Shown piece by piece: positions 33,425-42,557 of a stretch of DNA of 64,000 nt; positions within the stretch are counted from its first letter, which is position 1, and every line of letters begins with the position of its first letter. Location of the stretch: positions 383,026 through 447,025 of the forward strand of contig MPNM01000001.1 of assembly GCA_002239025.1 (NCBI GenBank). Direction: 5' to 3'. Both the position numbers and the translations under genes were made by a program. Below the pieces are notes generated by a model, which was given only the letters and a program-made list of their open reading frames with translations, did no database searches and was not told where the DNA came from. Source of the stretch: Chloroflexi bacterium bin125. Its GTDB lineage: Bacteria > Chloroflexota > Dehalococcoidia > Bin125.

Positions 33425-34864
33425 CTAGATCAGCGGTTGCGGTCCGACGGTCGGAGCGTCATTGAGTTGTTCGATGCCCGCAACGGATCGGTGTGATTCG
33501 AGCGCGGCTTGCAACTGCTCAGCGACTCGGCGATACGCCGCTTCGTCTTCGGCTTCGAAGCGCAGACTCAGGGCTGGCGCAGTGTTTGAGGCTCGCGCGT
33601 GGAGCCAGGCGTCGCCCAAGGAGACCCGAGCGCCGTCGCTGCGATCGATCTGCGCTTGCGGATGCTGCTCGTCGAACCATTCACCGAGCGCATCGGCGAT
33701 GTCGGCCTTCAGCTCATCAGGACAGTCCAGACGCAGTTCCGGCGAGATCGGTCGAGGCTCGATCTCGGCCATTTCTTCCGCCAGCGTTCGTCCGCTCGCC
33801 GACAGGTAAGCGAGCAGCGCACAGGCCGCATAGACGCCGTCGTCGATCCACGGCGCGTGCTCGTTTGGTCGATAGCCGGGACCAAACATGATGTGACCAC
33901 TGGTCTCTCCTCCGAATGCAATCTCACGATCTCGCATCAGCCGTCGGAAGAATGAATACCCGGTCTTGGCCGAGACCGGTCGGCCGCCGCGACGCTCGAT
34001 GTTTCCAATCACGCTGGTGCTGGTCTTGAGGTCGAGCAGCACCTCGGCGCCAGGGACGCGTTGCAGCAGCGGCCGGGCCAATAGCGCCACCAGCCAGTCG
34101 GCCTCGTAGCGTCGTCCCAGATGGTCGAGCACGCCGATCCGGTCGCCGTCGCCATCCCAGCCGATGCCCAGTTCCGCTCCCACACTGCGAGTCGTGCGAG
34201 CCAGCGCTCGCATCGTGTCCGGATTCTGCGGATCAGCGGCGATCTCAGACGTTGGCCGAGCTGTGGAACGGATGGAGTGAACACTTGCACCGGCATCGAT
34301 CAACGCTCGGGCAGCGGTCAATGATGTCGTGCCATTGCCGGGATCGATTGCGACTGCGATGTCGGTGGAGTTGCCAAATCGACTGCGAATCATCTCAAGG
34401 TACGTTTCGATCACATCGAATTCAGTACGTTTCCCGGCTGACGGCGCAGCTCTCGGCTCTGTCGCGGACACCAGCACTATGCCATCAGGCATCAACGGCC
34501 GCGCTTCATCGGCGAGCAGCTTGAATCCGTTGTACTCAGGCGGATTGTGGCTCGCAGTCACGATCAGTCCACCGTGCAGACCGTGCTGATCGACGTTCCA
34601 GCCGATGACGGGAGTCGGCGATAATCCGGCCGCATACACATCGATGCCGGCGCTCAATAGGCCATCGATCGCGGATTCATACAGCTCCGGCGAGCTCTTA
34701 CGGGCGTCTCGACCCACTGCGGCGCTTCCGCCCCCGTTGTGTTGCAGCCACTGACCGAAGGAGTTGCCGATCCTCCAGGCGACGGACTCGTCGATCTGGT
34801 CCGGCGTCGTGCCACGAATGTCGTAAGCACGGACGATCGAGGCTGGCAACGGCTTCGGAGGCAT
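33425..34864 (-). CDS. Phosphomannomutase/phosphoglucomutase, copy 2
   Basis: 479 residues from ATG 34864, which lines up with the N-terminus of copy 1 (VRAYDIRG); a longer open frame upstream lacks family similarity. It carries phosphoserine loop TASHNPPEYNG (Ser105), metal loop DGDGDRIGVLDHLG, sugar loop GGETSGHIMFG and C-terminal RASNTAPALSLRFEAE. The GGETSGH loop is more canonical than in copy 1. The two copies probably differ in sugar preference (glucose against mannose). It is divergent from the membrane protein at 34921. Confidence 0.92.
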   Translation of the reverse strand: MPPKPLPASIVRAYDIRGTTPDQIDESVAWRIGNSFGQWLQHNGGGSAAVGRDARKSSPELYESAIDGLLSAGIDVYAAGLSPTPVIGWNVDQHGLHGGLIVTASHNPPEYNGFKLLADEARPLMPDGIVLVSATEPRAAPSAGKRTEFDVIETYLEMIRSRFGNSTDIAVAIDPGNGTTSLTAARALIDAGASVHSIRSTARPTSEIAADPQNPDTMRALARTTRSVGAELGIGWDGDGDRIGVLDHLGRRYEADWLVALLARPLLQRVPGAEVLLDLKTSTSVIGNIERRGGRPVSAKTGYSFFRRLMRDREIAFGGETSGHIMFGPGYRPNEHAPWIDDGVYAACALLAYLSASGRTLAEEMAEIEPRPISPELRLDCPDELKADIADALGEWFDEQHPQAQIDRSDGARVSLGDAWLHARASNTAPALSLRFEAEDEAAYRRVAEQLQAALESHRSVAGIEQLNDAPTVGPQPLI

Positions 34865-34920
34865 GGCAATCACTTTAGGCTGACTCCAGGTCTGGGTTTG
34901 TTGAATGCGCTGGGACGTAG

Positions 34921-36267
34921 ATGGCCACGCTGTTCGACCGGGACGACTGGCGTTCGACCCTGGCACGCTGGCGCGAAGCTGACCTGATCGACGAAGAGAC
35001 GGAGTCGGCAGTTCTCGAATGGGAGGCGGAGCGCTCCGCACCGCCCCCAGATGCAGCGGACCGCAGAATCTCGCATGGTCGAATCGCCGATGTCGCGGCC
35101 TACCTGGGCGCGTCGATTGTCGTCATTGCCTGGCTGCTACTGACGGTTTCGCTGTTCGACGATGGTCTGAGTTCGTTCGCCTTCTCCCTCGCTGGCGGCA
35201 TCATTGGTGTCGCAACCGTCTGGCTGGCCGAACGCAACCGGGCGCCAGCGTTGGCCGACGCCTGCTCTGGGGTCTCGGTGCTGCTGGTGGCTATCGCAGT
35301 GGGATGGCTACTGGACGAGATCGGCGACGATGATCAACTCTGGCTCGGCTGGTTCTTGATCACCATGGTCGTCGTGAGCATGGGCGCACTGATGCTCCGG
35401 CTGACACGGTCGCCGCTGGCTACCTTCGCCGCTAGCGCTGCACTGGCGCAATCGCCAGCGGCGTTGGCAATCGGAGCGGGGGCTCTGGATCACGGGGTCT
35501 TCGGCTCCCGATCGCTCGACGGTTGGCAGCTATGGCTGACCTTCGCCTTGGTCGTGCTGATCTCAGGCGCCGTGCTTGTCGGCGTCGGTCGGGCCCGGCG
35601 TTGGTTCGATCCCGAACTGGCAGCATGGGGTCGGTTGGGCGCGTCACTGGGCGCTGGATTCGCCATTCTGGGATTGGCCGCAGCATCTACCGAGCCAATC
35701 ATCGACTGGGGGACGCTCCTGATCGGCTGGGTCGTCACGGCCTGGGCGCTGAGAGACGGACGACCCGAGTTGCTGCCGGCGTCAGGCGTGTTGCTGGTCG
35801 GTGCGCTCGCAGGCGGTGTCTCCGACCTTGACAACGGTGCGCGCCTGGGGCTCACCGTGATCGTGCTGTTGACGGGCATCGAGGCTACAGCGCTGGGAAT
35901 GGTGGGACCTCGGCTGTTGCGACGGCTGTCGGACCACTGGTTGACGCCGCTCTGGCAGTCGGCGCTATTGGGTTCCGGGATCGTCGCAGCGTCGGCGTTG
36001 GCGGCTCAAAGTCCCGAGCTCGCTGCCATCGGGATCGTCTGGGCGCTGTTTGTGCTCGCCGCTGGAGTGGTCTATCAGCATCGGATCGGATTTGCGATGG
36101 GGGTGATCGGAAGCTACGCGACCTTGCTGACGCTGATCATTGCTCAGTTTGACTCGAGTGTCGCTGGAGCACTGGGAACTCTGGCCTTTGGGCTGCTGAT
36201 CGTGGCGGCGGGAATCATCTGGCGACGGCGCTTCGCGGGTTTGACACTGGGCAATGAGCACTCATAG
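34921..36267 (+). CDS. Multi-pass membrane protein with soluble N-terminal domain (DUF2157-like)
   Basis: 448 residues. The first 65 residues are charged and soluble (WRSTLARWREADLIDEETES), then about twelve to fourteen hydrophobic segments follow, starting near residue 63 (VAAYLGASIVVIAWLLLTV). The pattern of a short acidic helical leader followed by many helices without loops matches DUF2157-type proteins, for which no function is proven. Two segments carry pairs of aspartates (DEIGDDDQL). The C-terminus ends in RRRFAGLT, positive inside. It seems monocistronic, divergent from mutase copy 2. Confidence 0.78.
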   Translation: MATLFDRDDWRSTLARWREADLIDEETESAVLEWEAERSAPPPDAADRRISHGRIADVAAYLGASIVVIAWLLLTVSLFDDGLSSFAFSLAGGIIGVATVWLAERNRAPALADACSGVSVLLVAIAVGWLLDEIGDDDQLWLGWFLITMVVVSMGALMLRLTRSPLATFAASAALAQSPAALAIGAGALDHGVFGSRSLDGWQLWLTFALVVLISGAVLVGVGRARRWFDPELAAWGRLGASLGAGFAILGLAAASTEPIIDWGTLLIGWVVTAWALRDGRPELLPASGVLLVGALAGGVSDLDNGARLGLTVIVLLTGIEATALGMVGPRLLRRLSDHWLTPLWQSALLGSGIVAASALAAQSPELAAIGIVWALFVLAAGVVYQHRIGFAMGVIGSYATLLTLIIAQFDSSVAGALGTLAFGLLIVAAGIIWRRRFAGLTLGNEHS

Positions 36268-36352
36268 CCTTGCATCGTGTCCGCGCGTCTCCAAGAGCGC
36301 GTCTCGCGCCGTGCGGTCGTGATTATGCATGTGTTCGCCTGGAGGTGCATGG

Positions 36353-37138
36353 ATGGAAGACAAGACTATTTCGCTGGTCAACGGCCGTTTCAATGTGGGT
36401 TACATGGAGGCGGGATCGGGTCCCGATCTGCTCTTCATCCACGGCGCCGGCGGCCTGATGTGGGACCCATTCCTTGAGCAACTCTCGCAGCACCATCGCG
36501 TGCTCGCGCCAAAGCTGCCGGGAACGGCCAACTCGACCGGCGTTGAGTGGTTGATGGACCACCACGATGTCTTCTACTTCTACTGGGACTTCCTCGACGC
36601 GATGGGCGTCGACGAGGTGATCGTGGTCGGTCACTCGATGGGCGGCTGGTTCGCCGCCGAGGTCGCCGCGATGCAGCCCGGCCGCGTTTCCAAGCTGGTG
36701 CTGATCGCACCGGTCGGCCTCTGGAATGACGACTATCCCGTCGCCGACTTCTTCGCCATGATGCCCAACGAGCTCGTGCCGGCGCTGTTCCACGACACCG
36801 AGCATCCCGGCGCAAAGATGATGACCGCGCCGCCGCCGGAGGACCCGGACGAGTTGCAAATCGCCACCGTCGAGCGTGCGAAGATGCTTCAGACCGCAGC
36901 CCGCTTCATGTGGCCGATTCCCGACAAGCGTCTTGCCGAGCGGATTCACCGAGTGACCTCTCCGACGCTGATCTGCTGGGGTGCATCGGATGGTCTCGTG
37001 CCGCCGCAGTATGCCGAGGACTTCAATCGCGGCATCGCGAATTCGGAAGTGGCGATGTTCTCCGCCTCCGGGCACATGCCGCAGGTCGAAGAGCCCGAAG
37101 CGCTGCTGAGCAAACTCGGCGAGTTCCTGAGCGCCTAG
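36353..37138 (+). CDS. Alpha/beta hydrolase
   Basis: 261 residues from ATG 36353, chosen because GGAGG lies 7 bases upstream. It has the HGAGG oxyanion turn (FIHGAGGLMW), nucleophile elbow GHSMGGW, acid Asp in WGASDGLVPP and His in ASGHMPQVEEPE. This is the plain serine-hydrolase fold of the MhpC type, found in meta-cleavage product hydrolases, haloperoxidases and esterases. No signal peptide is seen. It is followed 25 bp later by the DUF2332 gene. The substrate cannot be inferred. Confidence 0.92.
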   Translation: MEDKTISLVNGRFNVGYMEAGSGPDLLFIHGAGGLMWDPFLEQLSQHHRVLAPKLPGTANSTGVEWLMDHHDVFYFYWDFLDAMGVDEVIVVGHSMGGWFAAEVAAMQPGRVSKLVLIAPVGLWNDDYPVADFFAMMPNELVPALFHDTEHPGAKMMTAPPPEDPDELQIATVERAKMLQTAARFMWPIPDKRLAERIHRVTSPTLICWGASDGLVPPQYAEDFNRGIANSEVAMFSASGHMPQVEEPEALLSKLGEFLSA

Positions 37139-37163
37139 CGCTCGGCAGTTCTAAGGCCAATCC

Positions 37164-38261
37164 ATGCCTCCGCGCGACGGTCTCGACGCGCCCAACGTGG
37201 CGCACTATCGCGACGTCTTCCATCGCTTCGCCAGAGTTGAAGCGCCCGACCTCGCCTCGCCGATGTACGCCGAACTCGCGTACGGTGTGTCGCTCAACCG
37301 TGATTTGCTCGAACTCGCGGCGCAGAAACGTCGCCGCCAGCCGGCCCCCAACATGCTCTTCGCGGCTGTGCAATACCTGCTGCTCAGCAGCGCAGCGTAT
37401 GCAGAGCATCCCCTCTCGGCGCACTATCCAATCGTCTCGGGGGCGGATCGGCCGATGGAACCGGCGTTCCCCGCGTTTCGCGAATTCTGCCTCGATCATC
37501 GCTCCGAGATTCTGGAACTGATTCGGCATCGGCGCACCCAGACCAACGTGGTTCGTCGCTGTACCTGCCTGTTGCCGGCGTTCTCGATGGTGCAGGCCGA
37601 ATCCGAGCGCCCACTGGCGCTGATCGACATCGGAGCCAGCGCAGGACTCAACCTGAATGTGGATCGCTACCACTATCGATACACACGTGGAGGCCTCCAG
37701 GAGGCGTCGTGGGGCAGCGAGCAGGCTCGAGTCTCGCTGGAAGCCGAGCTGCGGGGCAGCGGAGCCCTGCCTCCGCTCGCCGACGAGCTGGCGATCCAGT
37801 TTCGCGGCGGCATCGACCTTAATCCCATTGACCTGACCGACGAATCGGAGTTGCGCTGGCTCCAGGCATTGATCTGGCCGGAGCACGTCGAACGTCACAA
37901 ACGCCTGATCGACGGAGCGGCTGAGTTGAGACAATCACCGGTCGACCTGCGCTCGGGAGATGCCGCCGAGTTGCTGCCACAGATGATCGCCGACGCTCCC
38001 GAAGACGCAGCCCTGACCGCCTACTCGACGGTCGCCATCTATCAAATCCCGGCAGCCGGACGGCAACAGATCTTCGAAACGCTGGCGGAAACGAGCCGTG
38101 ATCGCCCGGTATGGCTGGTCACACTGGAGCACTTGCTCGACGACATCGACGACGTGCAGGTCCCCTCGCTCGCCATCACTCGCTTCCGCGATGGAGCAAG
38201 CAGCCGGCAACTCTTGGCCCGCTCATCCCCACACGGCTGGTGGATCGAGTGGGCGGCCTAG
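37164..38261 (+). CDS. DUF2332 domain protein
   Basis: 365 residues covering the whole DUF2332 domain: an N-terminal PMYAELAYGVSLNRDLLELA, a middle RRCTCLLPAFSMV with DIGASAGLNLN, and a C-terminal ITRFRDGASSRQLLARS. The DIGASAGLNL stretch looks like a glycine-rich nucleotide- or SAM-binding turn, which makes a methyltransferase-like role possible but unproven. It is 25 bp behind the alpha/beta hydrolase and probably cotranscribed. It ends 4 bp before the convergent SNIPE-like gene. Confidence 0.85.
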   Translation: MPPRDGLDAPNVAHYRDVFHRFARVEAPDLASPMYAELAYGVSLNRDLLELAAQKRRRQPAPNMLFAAVQYLLLSSAAYAEHPLSAHYPIVSGADRPMEPAFPAFREFCLDHRSEILELIRHRRTQTNVVRRCTCLLPAFSMVQAESERPLALIDIGASAGLNLNVDRYHYRYTRGGLQEASWGSEQARVSLEAELRGSGALPPLADELAIQFRGGIDLNPIDLTDESELRWLQALIWPEHVERHKRLIDGAAELRQSPVDLRSGDAAELLPQMIADAPEDAALTAYSTVAIYQIPAAGRQQIFETLAETSRDRPVWLVTLEHLLDDIDDVQVPSLAITRFRDGASSRQLLARSSPHGWWIEWAA

Positions 38262-38265
38262 TCGG

Positions 38266-39570
38266 CTAGCTGCCGTTCGCGAGCCGACTGTTCTTCGACA
38301 TGTGCCACTCAACGGCCTCTGGCTCCTTGACGAAGTCGGTGAGGACCGCCGAGTCATGATCTTCTAGCACCTGCCGAACTTCATCAGGCGATACGTAGAA
38401 GAACTCTCGTCTCAGATTGACTAAGTTGACTCGCTGGCCTCCAAAACGCTCGTGCAAGTCGCGTTCTAGCTGCACTGCATCACTCGAAAAGACGAGCGCG
38501 TGAATGTCGTATCCAAAGGGGACAGAAGCATCCCCTAACTCCTTTACACGGTCCAAGGGATCCAGGCGTCGCGTCATCCCAATCTTGACGACTCCTTCGC
38601 CAAGTGCTCCTATGTTTGAGATTACGTAGACATGTCCAGCCTTGGTGTTGGCAGCCCGCTCTTCGACTGTTAGAAACGCCTCGTCAATCTCTGCGAGTTT
38701 TGCCTCTTGCTCTTCGGCTTCTTCGATGTTCCCGTCCGCCTTCAGTTTCTTGACAAGAGCTGCGTACTGAGCGCGTTCCTTGACGAGCCGCTTCCGTTCC
38801 GCCTCGATTTCTCTTCGCGCTTTAGCCTCTTCCCGCATCAGCGCTCGCTCGGCTTTAGCCTCTTCCTTCTCGGCTTCCTTCTTTGTTAGCCAATCAGCAG
38901 TCAGTTCTAGCTCGCGGATTCGAAGTCTGTGATAACGCCCCGTGATTGCAATCTCCATCGGCTGGGCGCCTAGACGATTGATTGCGGTTCTCGATTTTTC
39001 AAGTCTCGCAACTGCTGCATCGAGCCTGAACGGACGCAGCTTGTCGACCAACGTATCCGCCTCGTTGTTGTAGGCGCGCAAGAGAAGCTTCGACGTGTCG
39101 CGAATCATCTTGCGGCCTTGGCTCTTTGATTCATTCACCGTCCATGTCGAGTCGGACGTGCTGACCGCACCATCGACCTTTACGCATTCTTTGATCTCGC
39201 GGCGCAATGAGCTGAGAGCTTCCTTGTATTCGCTCGCACTCTCCATCGGATGGCGGTAGTCATAAACGCCAACCTCTTGAAGGATGGCTTCGTCTCGCAA
39301 TGCCACAACCTCCTCCGAGAGCCGAGAGTGCTCCGCTTGGAACTCATCAAGTTCCCGTTGCAACGTCTGTCGTCTCTGTGCGATTTCCTCGCACGCCTTC
39401 GTCTGAGACTGGATTTGACCTTCTAGTTCGGCATATCGGGCTGGGATGGCCGTAGGCAAGACCTGATCGACGAATCGGCGGAGCTCCGCGATCTCCGCCT
39501 CCATCGATTTGCGTGCAGTGAATCGGCCATGTTTACGAGGCTCTGGTGGCTGAAGTGAGTCTTGAGTCGT
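38266..39570 (-). CDS. DUF4041 and GIY-YIG nuclease protein, SNIPE-like anti-phage candidate
   Basis: 434 residues from ATG 39570; other in-frame starts reach GTG 39639 and none has a clear ribosome site. Residues about 20-105 are a long coiled coil. DUF4041 follows (YKEALSSLRREIKE, MIRDTSKLLLRAYNNEAD, then a charged helix of Glu, Lys and Arg). The C-terminus is a T5orf172/Mug113-type GIY-YIG nuclease (GHVYVISNI, KIGMTRRLDP, with LERDLHERF for the catalytic Glu). This domain pair is that of SNIPE, a nuclease that cuts phage DNA at entry. SNIPE is anchored in the membrane, but I see no transmembrane helix here. The gene is visibly AT-richer than its neighbours, which suggests horizontal transfer. 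Confidence 0.8.
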   Translation of the reverse strand, partial: TTQDSLQPPEPRKHGRFTARKSMEAEIAELRRFVDQVLPTAIPARYAELEGQIQSQTKACEEIAQRRQTLQRELDEFQAEHSRLSEEVVALRDEAILQEVGVYDYRHPMESASEYKEALSSLRREIKECVKVDGAVSTSDSTWTVNESKSQGRKMIRDTSKLLLRAYNNEADTLVDKLRPFRLDAAVARLEKSRTAINRLGAQPMEIAITGRYHRLRIRELELTADWLTKKEAEKEEAKAERALMREEAKARREIEAERKRLVKERAQYAALVKKLKADGNIEEAEEQEAKLAEIDEAFLTVEERAANTKAGHVYVISNIGALGEGVVKIGMTRRLDPLDRVKELGDASVPFGYDIHALVFSSDAVQLERDLHERFGGQRVNLVNLRREFFYVSPDEVRQVLEDHDSAVLTDFVKEPEAVEWHMSKNSRLANGS

Positions 39571-39736
39571 CATGTTGGTGCTAGGAACCTTCATAGGTAG
39601 GTGTGCAATCAAGCGCTGTCCTTGCATACGCGTGAGCACAATGCTCTACAGCGGCATCACTCTCAAATCCTGCCGCGCCTTTTCCAACCAGCGAGAACTA
39701 CTTACAGTCTGTGTTTGGCCTCGGTCTGTTCAATCT

Positions 39737-40744
39737 CTATCCCTTGAGCGCGTCGAGGATGCTGGCGAACTCGTTCGGGTCCTGTTCCAGTACGTTGACG
39801 TTGTGCAGCAGGGCGCCGGCAGCGGATTCTTGCTCCAGACGCTCGACGCACTCTTCCGTCGTGCCGACGAAGCCGAACTGATCCAGCATCTCCTCGGGCA
39901 GGGACTGCGCGGCTGCTCCGCCGCCGCCCTCCTTCCAGGCGACGCGGGCGGCGTTGGCCTCGTCCTCGTAGCCCATGCGCGACAATTGGCGGTAGTAGAA
40001 CTCGCCCATCCGCGCGCAATAGAAGGCCAGCGTCCCGGCCTGGCCGGCGCGGGCGCGTGCCTTCGCCTCGGGCGAGTTGGCTACGGTGACTCCACCCGGC
40101 GCTCGGACGGTGAAGTCGGCTGGATCTTTGCCCGCCTCGCGGACCCAATCGTTGACCAGGTCGATCTCTTCCTTGAGCCGATCCATGGGAATCATGATCG
40201 GCAACCAACCGTCGGAGATTTCAGCCGTCATCTTCACCGATTTCGGATTCAGCGTGGCCAGGTAGATCGGCAGCTCCTTGCGATACGTGTCGAACCGAAG
40301 TGTGAAGCCTCGCTGGAGCTTGAACAGGTCGCCGTCATAGTTGAGGCGCTCGCCGGAGAAGAGAATCTTCATGATCTCAACGGTCTCGCGCATGCGCTTG
40401 AAGGCCGGTTGGAAAGGGACGCCGTGGAAGTGCTCGATCACCTGCGGTCCAGAGTTGCCCAGGCCCACGATCACACGACCTTCCGACAATTCGTCGATGG
40501 TGGCGAAGTGCTGGGCAAGCGCCGCAGGCGTGCGCGAGTAGATGTTGACGATGCCGGTCGCGACCTGCACGTTGCTTGTTCGCTCAGCAAGCTGAACCAA
40601 CGTTGTAAAGGCGTCCTGACCCCATGCTTCGGCAACCCAGAGCGAATCGATCCCGACTTCATCGGCGATTTGAGCGCGCTTGAGCGCCGTCTCGCGGTCC
40701 ATCGATCCTTGCCAGTCGAATCCCATCCCAATGCGTCGGCTCAT
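39737..40744 (-). CDS. LLM class F420-dependent oxidoreductase
   Basis: 335 residues from ATG 40744, with GAGGAG upstream; the longer frame adds 21 residues unrelated to the family. It has DSLWVAEAWGQDAF, VQVATGIVNIYSRTPAALAQ and GRVIVGLGNSGPQV, the set seen in F420-dependent methylene-tetrahydromethanopterin-reductase-like enzymes. A conserved FHGVPFQPAFKRMRE follows. FMN or F420 could be used; VNIYSRTP favours F420. It is divergent from the hydroxyacyl-CoA dehydrogenase gene and may serve the same catabolic route (inference). Confidence 0.88.
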   Translation of the reverse strand: MSRRIGMGFDWQGSMDRETALKRAQIADEVGIDSLWVAEAWGQDAFTTLVQLAERTSNVQVATGIVNIYSRTPAALAQHFATIDELSEGRVIVGLGNSGPQVIEHFHGVPFQPAFKRMRETVEIMKILFSGERLNYDGDLFKLQRGFTLRFDTYRKELPIYLATLNPKSVKMTAEISDGWLPIMIPMDRLKEEIDLVNDWVREAGKDPADFTVRAPGGVTVANSPEAKARARAGQAGTLAFYCARMGEFYYRQLSRMGYEDEANAARVAWKEGGGGAAAQSLPEEMLDQFGFVGTTEECVERLEQESAAGALLHNVNVLEQDPNEFASILDALKG

Positions 40745-40896
40745 GTTCGGCTCCTCGAAGCTTCGGTATTGCACAGCTAACCCTTCAAGCGTAGCGGTGG
40801 ACTTCACAATGAATGCCGTTGCACAGCGGGAGACCCTATGAGCTTGGGATAGTCTGCTGCGAGTACCATCAGCCGGCCTTCAAGTGGGAGAGTCCG

Positions 40897-41766
40897 ATGT
40901 CAGAAGCGATCGCAGAGGTGAAGCGCCTCGGGGTGTTGGGCGGCGGAACGATGGGCTCTGGTATCGCGCAGACCGCCTTGTTGGCAGGCGCAGAGGTCTC
41001 ATTGATCGACGTTGATTCCGGCCAATTGGAACGCGCCCGTGGCGTAGTCGAGAACGGCGTCAACCGGCTTGTGTCTCGCGACCGAATCTCCGAGGAACAG
41101 GGTCAGTCCGCACTTGCCGCTCTGACCACCACGACGGATATGGAAGCTCTCGTTTCCGCGCAAGGCGTGATCGAGGCGGTGTCCGAAAACGTCACCTTGA
41201 AGCAGGGCATCTTCGAACGGCTCGAGGAGCTGTGCGCAGACGCGGCGTTCCTCGCTTCCAACACATCCTCGCTGTCGATCCAGGAAATCGCCCAGCGCAT
41301 GTCCGACCCCTCGCGGGTCGTGGGGTTGCACTACTTCAATCCGGCGCAGGTCCTGCCCCTGGTTGAGGTTGTGGTCCCACTCACGGCCTCAGAAGAGGCG
41401 GTGCAAGCGGCCTGGGCCTTTGTCGAATCGACAGGCAAGACGCCGGTGCGAGTCAAGGACACGCCGGCGTTCATCGTCAATCGATTGCTGGTCCCCTTCT
41501 GCCTGTCTGCGCTCCGACTCTGGGAGTCAGGCGTGGCCGCGGCTGAGGACATCGACCAGGCCTGCCAGCTTGGTCTGGGACACTCAATGGGTCCACTGGC
41601 GACGGCCGATCTGGTCGGTCTGGACGTATTACTGGATGTGGCTGAGAGCATGCAGCGAGAGATCGGTGACCCGACACTGGCGCCACCGACGATCTTGCGG
41701 CGACTGGTCTCGGCAGGCCGCTTGGGTCGTAAGACCGGACGCGGCATCTATGAACACGGTGATTAA
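40897..41766 (+). CDS. 3-hydroxyacyl-CoA dehydrogenase (3-hydroxybutyryl-CoA type)
   Basis: 289 residues from ATG 40897, preceded by GGGAGA. The NAD-binding motif is LGVLGGGTMGSGIAQ, and the catalytic His sits in VVGLHYFNPAQVLPLVEVV, with the Ser/Asn of SNTSSLSI. The helical C-terminal dimerisation domain carries the conserved DTPAFIVNRLL and RKTGRGIYEH. It oxidises L-3-hydroxyacyl-CoA to 3-ketoacyl-CoA in beta-oxidation. It is 12 bp ahead of a canonical enoyl-CoA hydratase, its normal pathway partner. Confidence 0.95.
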   Translation: MSEAIAEVKRLGVLGGGTMGSGIAQTALLAGAEVSLIDVDSGQLERARGVVENGVNRLVSRDRISEEQGQSALAALTTTTDMEALVSAQGVIEAVSENVTLKQGIFERLEELCADAAFLASNTSSLSIQEIAQRMSDPSRVVGLHYFNPAQVLPLVEVVVPLTASEEAVQAAWAFVESTGKTPVRVKDTPAFIVNRLLVPFCLSALRLWESGVAAAEDIDQACQLGLGHSMGPLATADLVGLDVLLDVAESMQREIGDPTLAPPTILRRLVSAGRLGRKTGRGIYEHGD

Positions 41767-41778
41767 CGGAGGTTGAGC

Positions 41779-42552
41779 ATGGCTGTCACGTATGAAGTGT
41801 CGGATCGCATCGCAACAATCGTGCTTGATCGTCCAAAGGCGTTGAATGCGTTTGATCGAGAGCAGTACTCGGCCTTCGCCGAGGCCTGCGCACAGTTCAA
41901 AGATGACGACGACGCCTGGGTCGCGATCATTACCGGCGCAGGCGATCGCGCCTTCTCAGCCGGCGCGGACTTGCGCGACATGATTCCGGCGATGATGGAT
42001 GAGCCTTCCAAGGAACGCTTTGAACTTGCTCCATCGATCATGCGCGGGATGTACATCTCCAAGCCTCTGATCGCTGCGATCAATGGATTCGCGTTCGGCG
42101 GAGGGCTCGAGGTGGCGTTGGCCTGCGACCTGCGAATCGCGTCGACCAATGCACAGATGGGCCAGCCGGAAGTGGGCCTGGGACTGCTGCCTGGATGGGG
42201 CGGTACGCAGCGCCTGCCACGACTACTGGGCGAGAGCCGCGCCATGGAGATCATGCTGACCGGCGATCCGCTCACAGCAGAACGCGCTGAGGAGATTGGC
42301 CTGGTTCACAAGGTCGTCGAAGCGGATGAACTGATGGACGCTGCACGGGCGATGGCTGAGCGCATCTGCCGCAACGGACCGCTGGCGGTTCGTGCGTGCA
42401 AGTCGGCGGCCGTTCGCGGCATGCAAACGTCACTGGACGAAGGGCTGCGGATCGAGCAGCTCTACTTTGAGCGCCTCGCCTACACCGACGATATGAAAGA
42501 GGGCGTCGCCGCCTTCAACGAACGTCGCACCGCCGAGTTCCACGGGACCTAA
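41779..42552 (+). CDS. Enoyl-CoA hydratase
   Basis: 257 residues from ATG 41779 with GGAGG upstream. Both catalytic glutamates are present: GFAFGGGLEVALACD and GQPEVGLGLLPGWGGTQRLPR. It also has the oxyanion strand AFSAGADLRD. It hydrates 2-trans-enoyl-CoA, and acts with the dehydrogenase encoded just upstream. The gene differs clearly from the atypical crotonase at 4438, which lacks both glutamates. Stop and next gene's stop face each other across 5 bp. Confidence 0.95.
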   Translation: MAVTYEVSDRIATIVLDRPKALNAFDREQYSAFAEACAQFKDDDDAWVAIITGAGDRAFSAGADLRDMIPAMMDEPSKERFELAPSIMRGMYISKPLIAAINGFAFGGGLEVALACDLRIASTNAQMGQPEVGLGLLPGWGGTQRLPRLLGESRAMEIMLTGDPLTAERAEEIGLVHKVVEADELMDAARAMAERICRNGPLAVRACKSAAVRGMQTSLDEGLRIEQLYFERLAYTDDMKEGVAAFNERRTAEFHGT

Positions 42553-42557
42553 TCGAG

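Noticed and set aside
38266-39736. Prophage or insertion sequence around the SNIPE-like gene
   Set aside because: No integrase, transposase, terminal inverted repeats or target duplications were seen.
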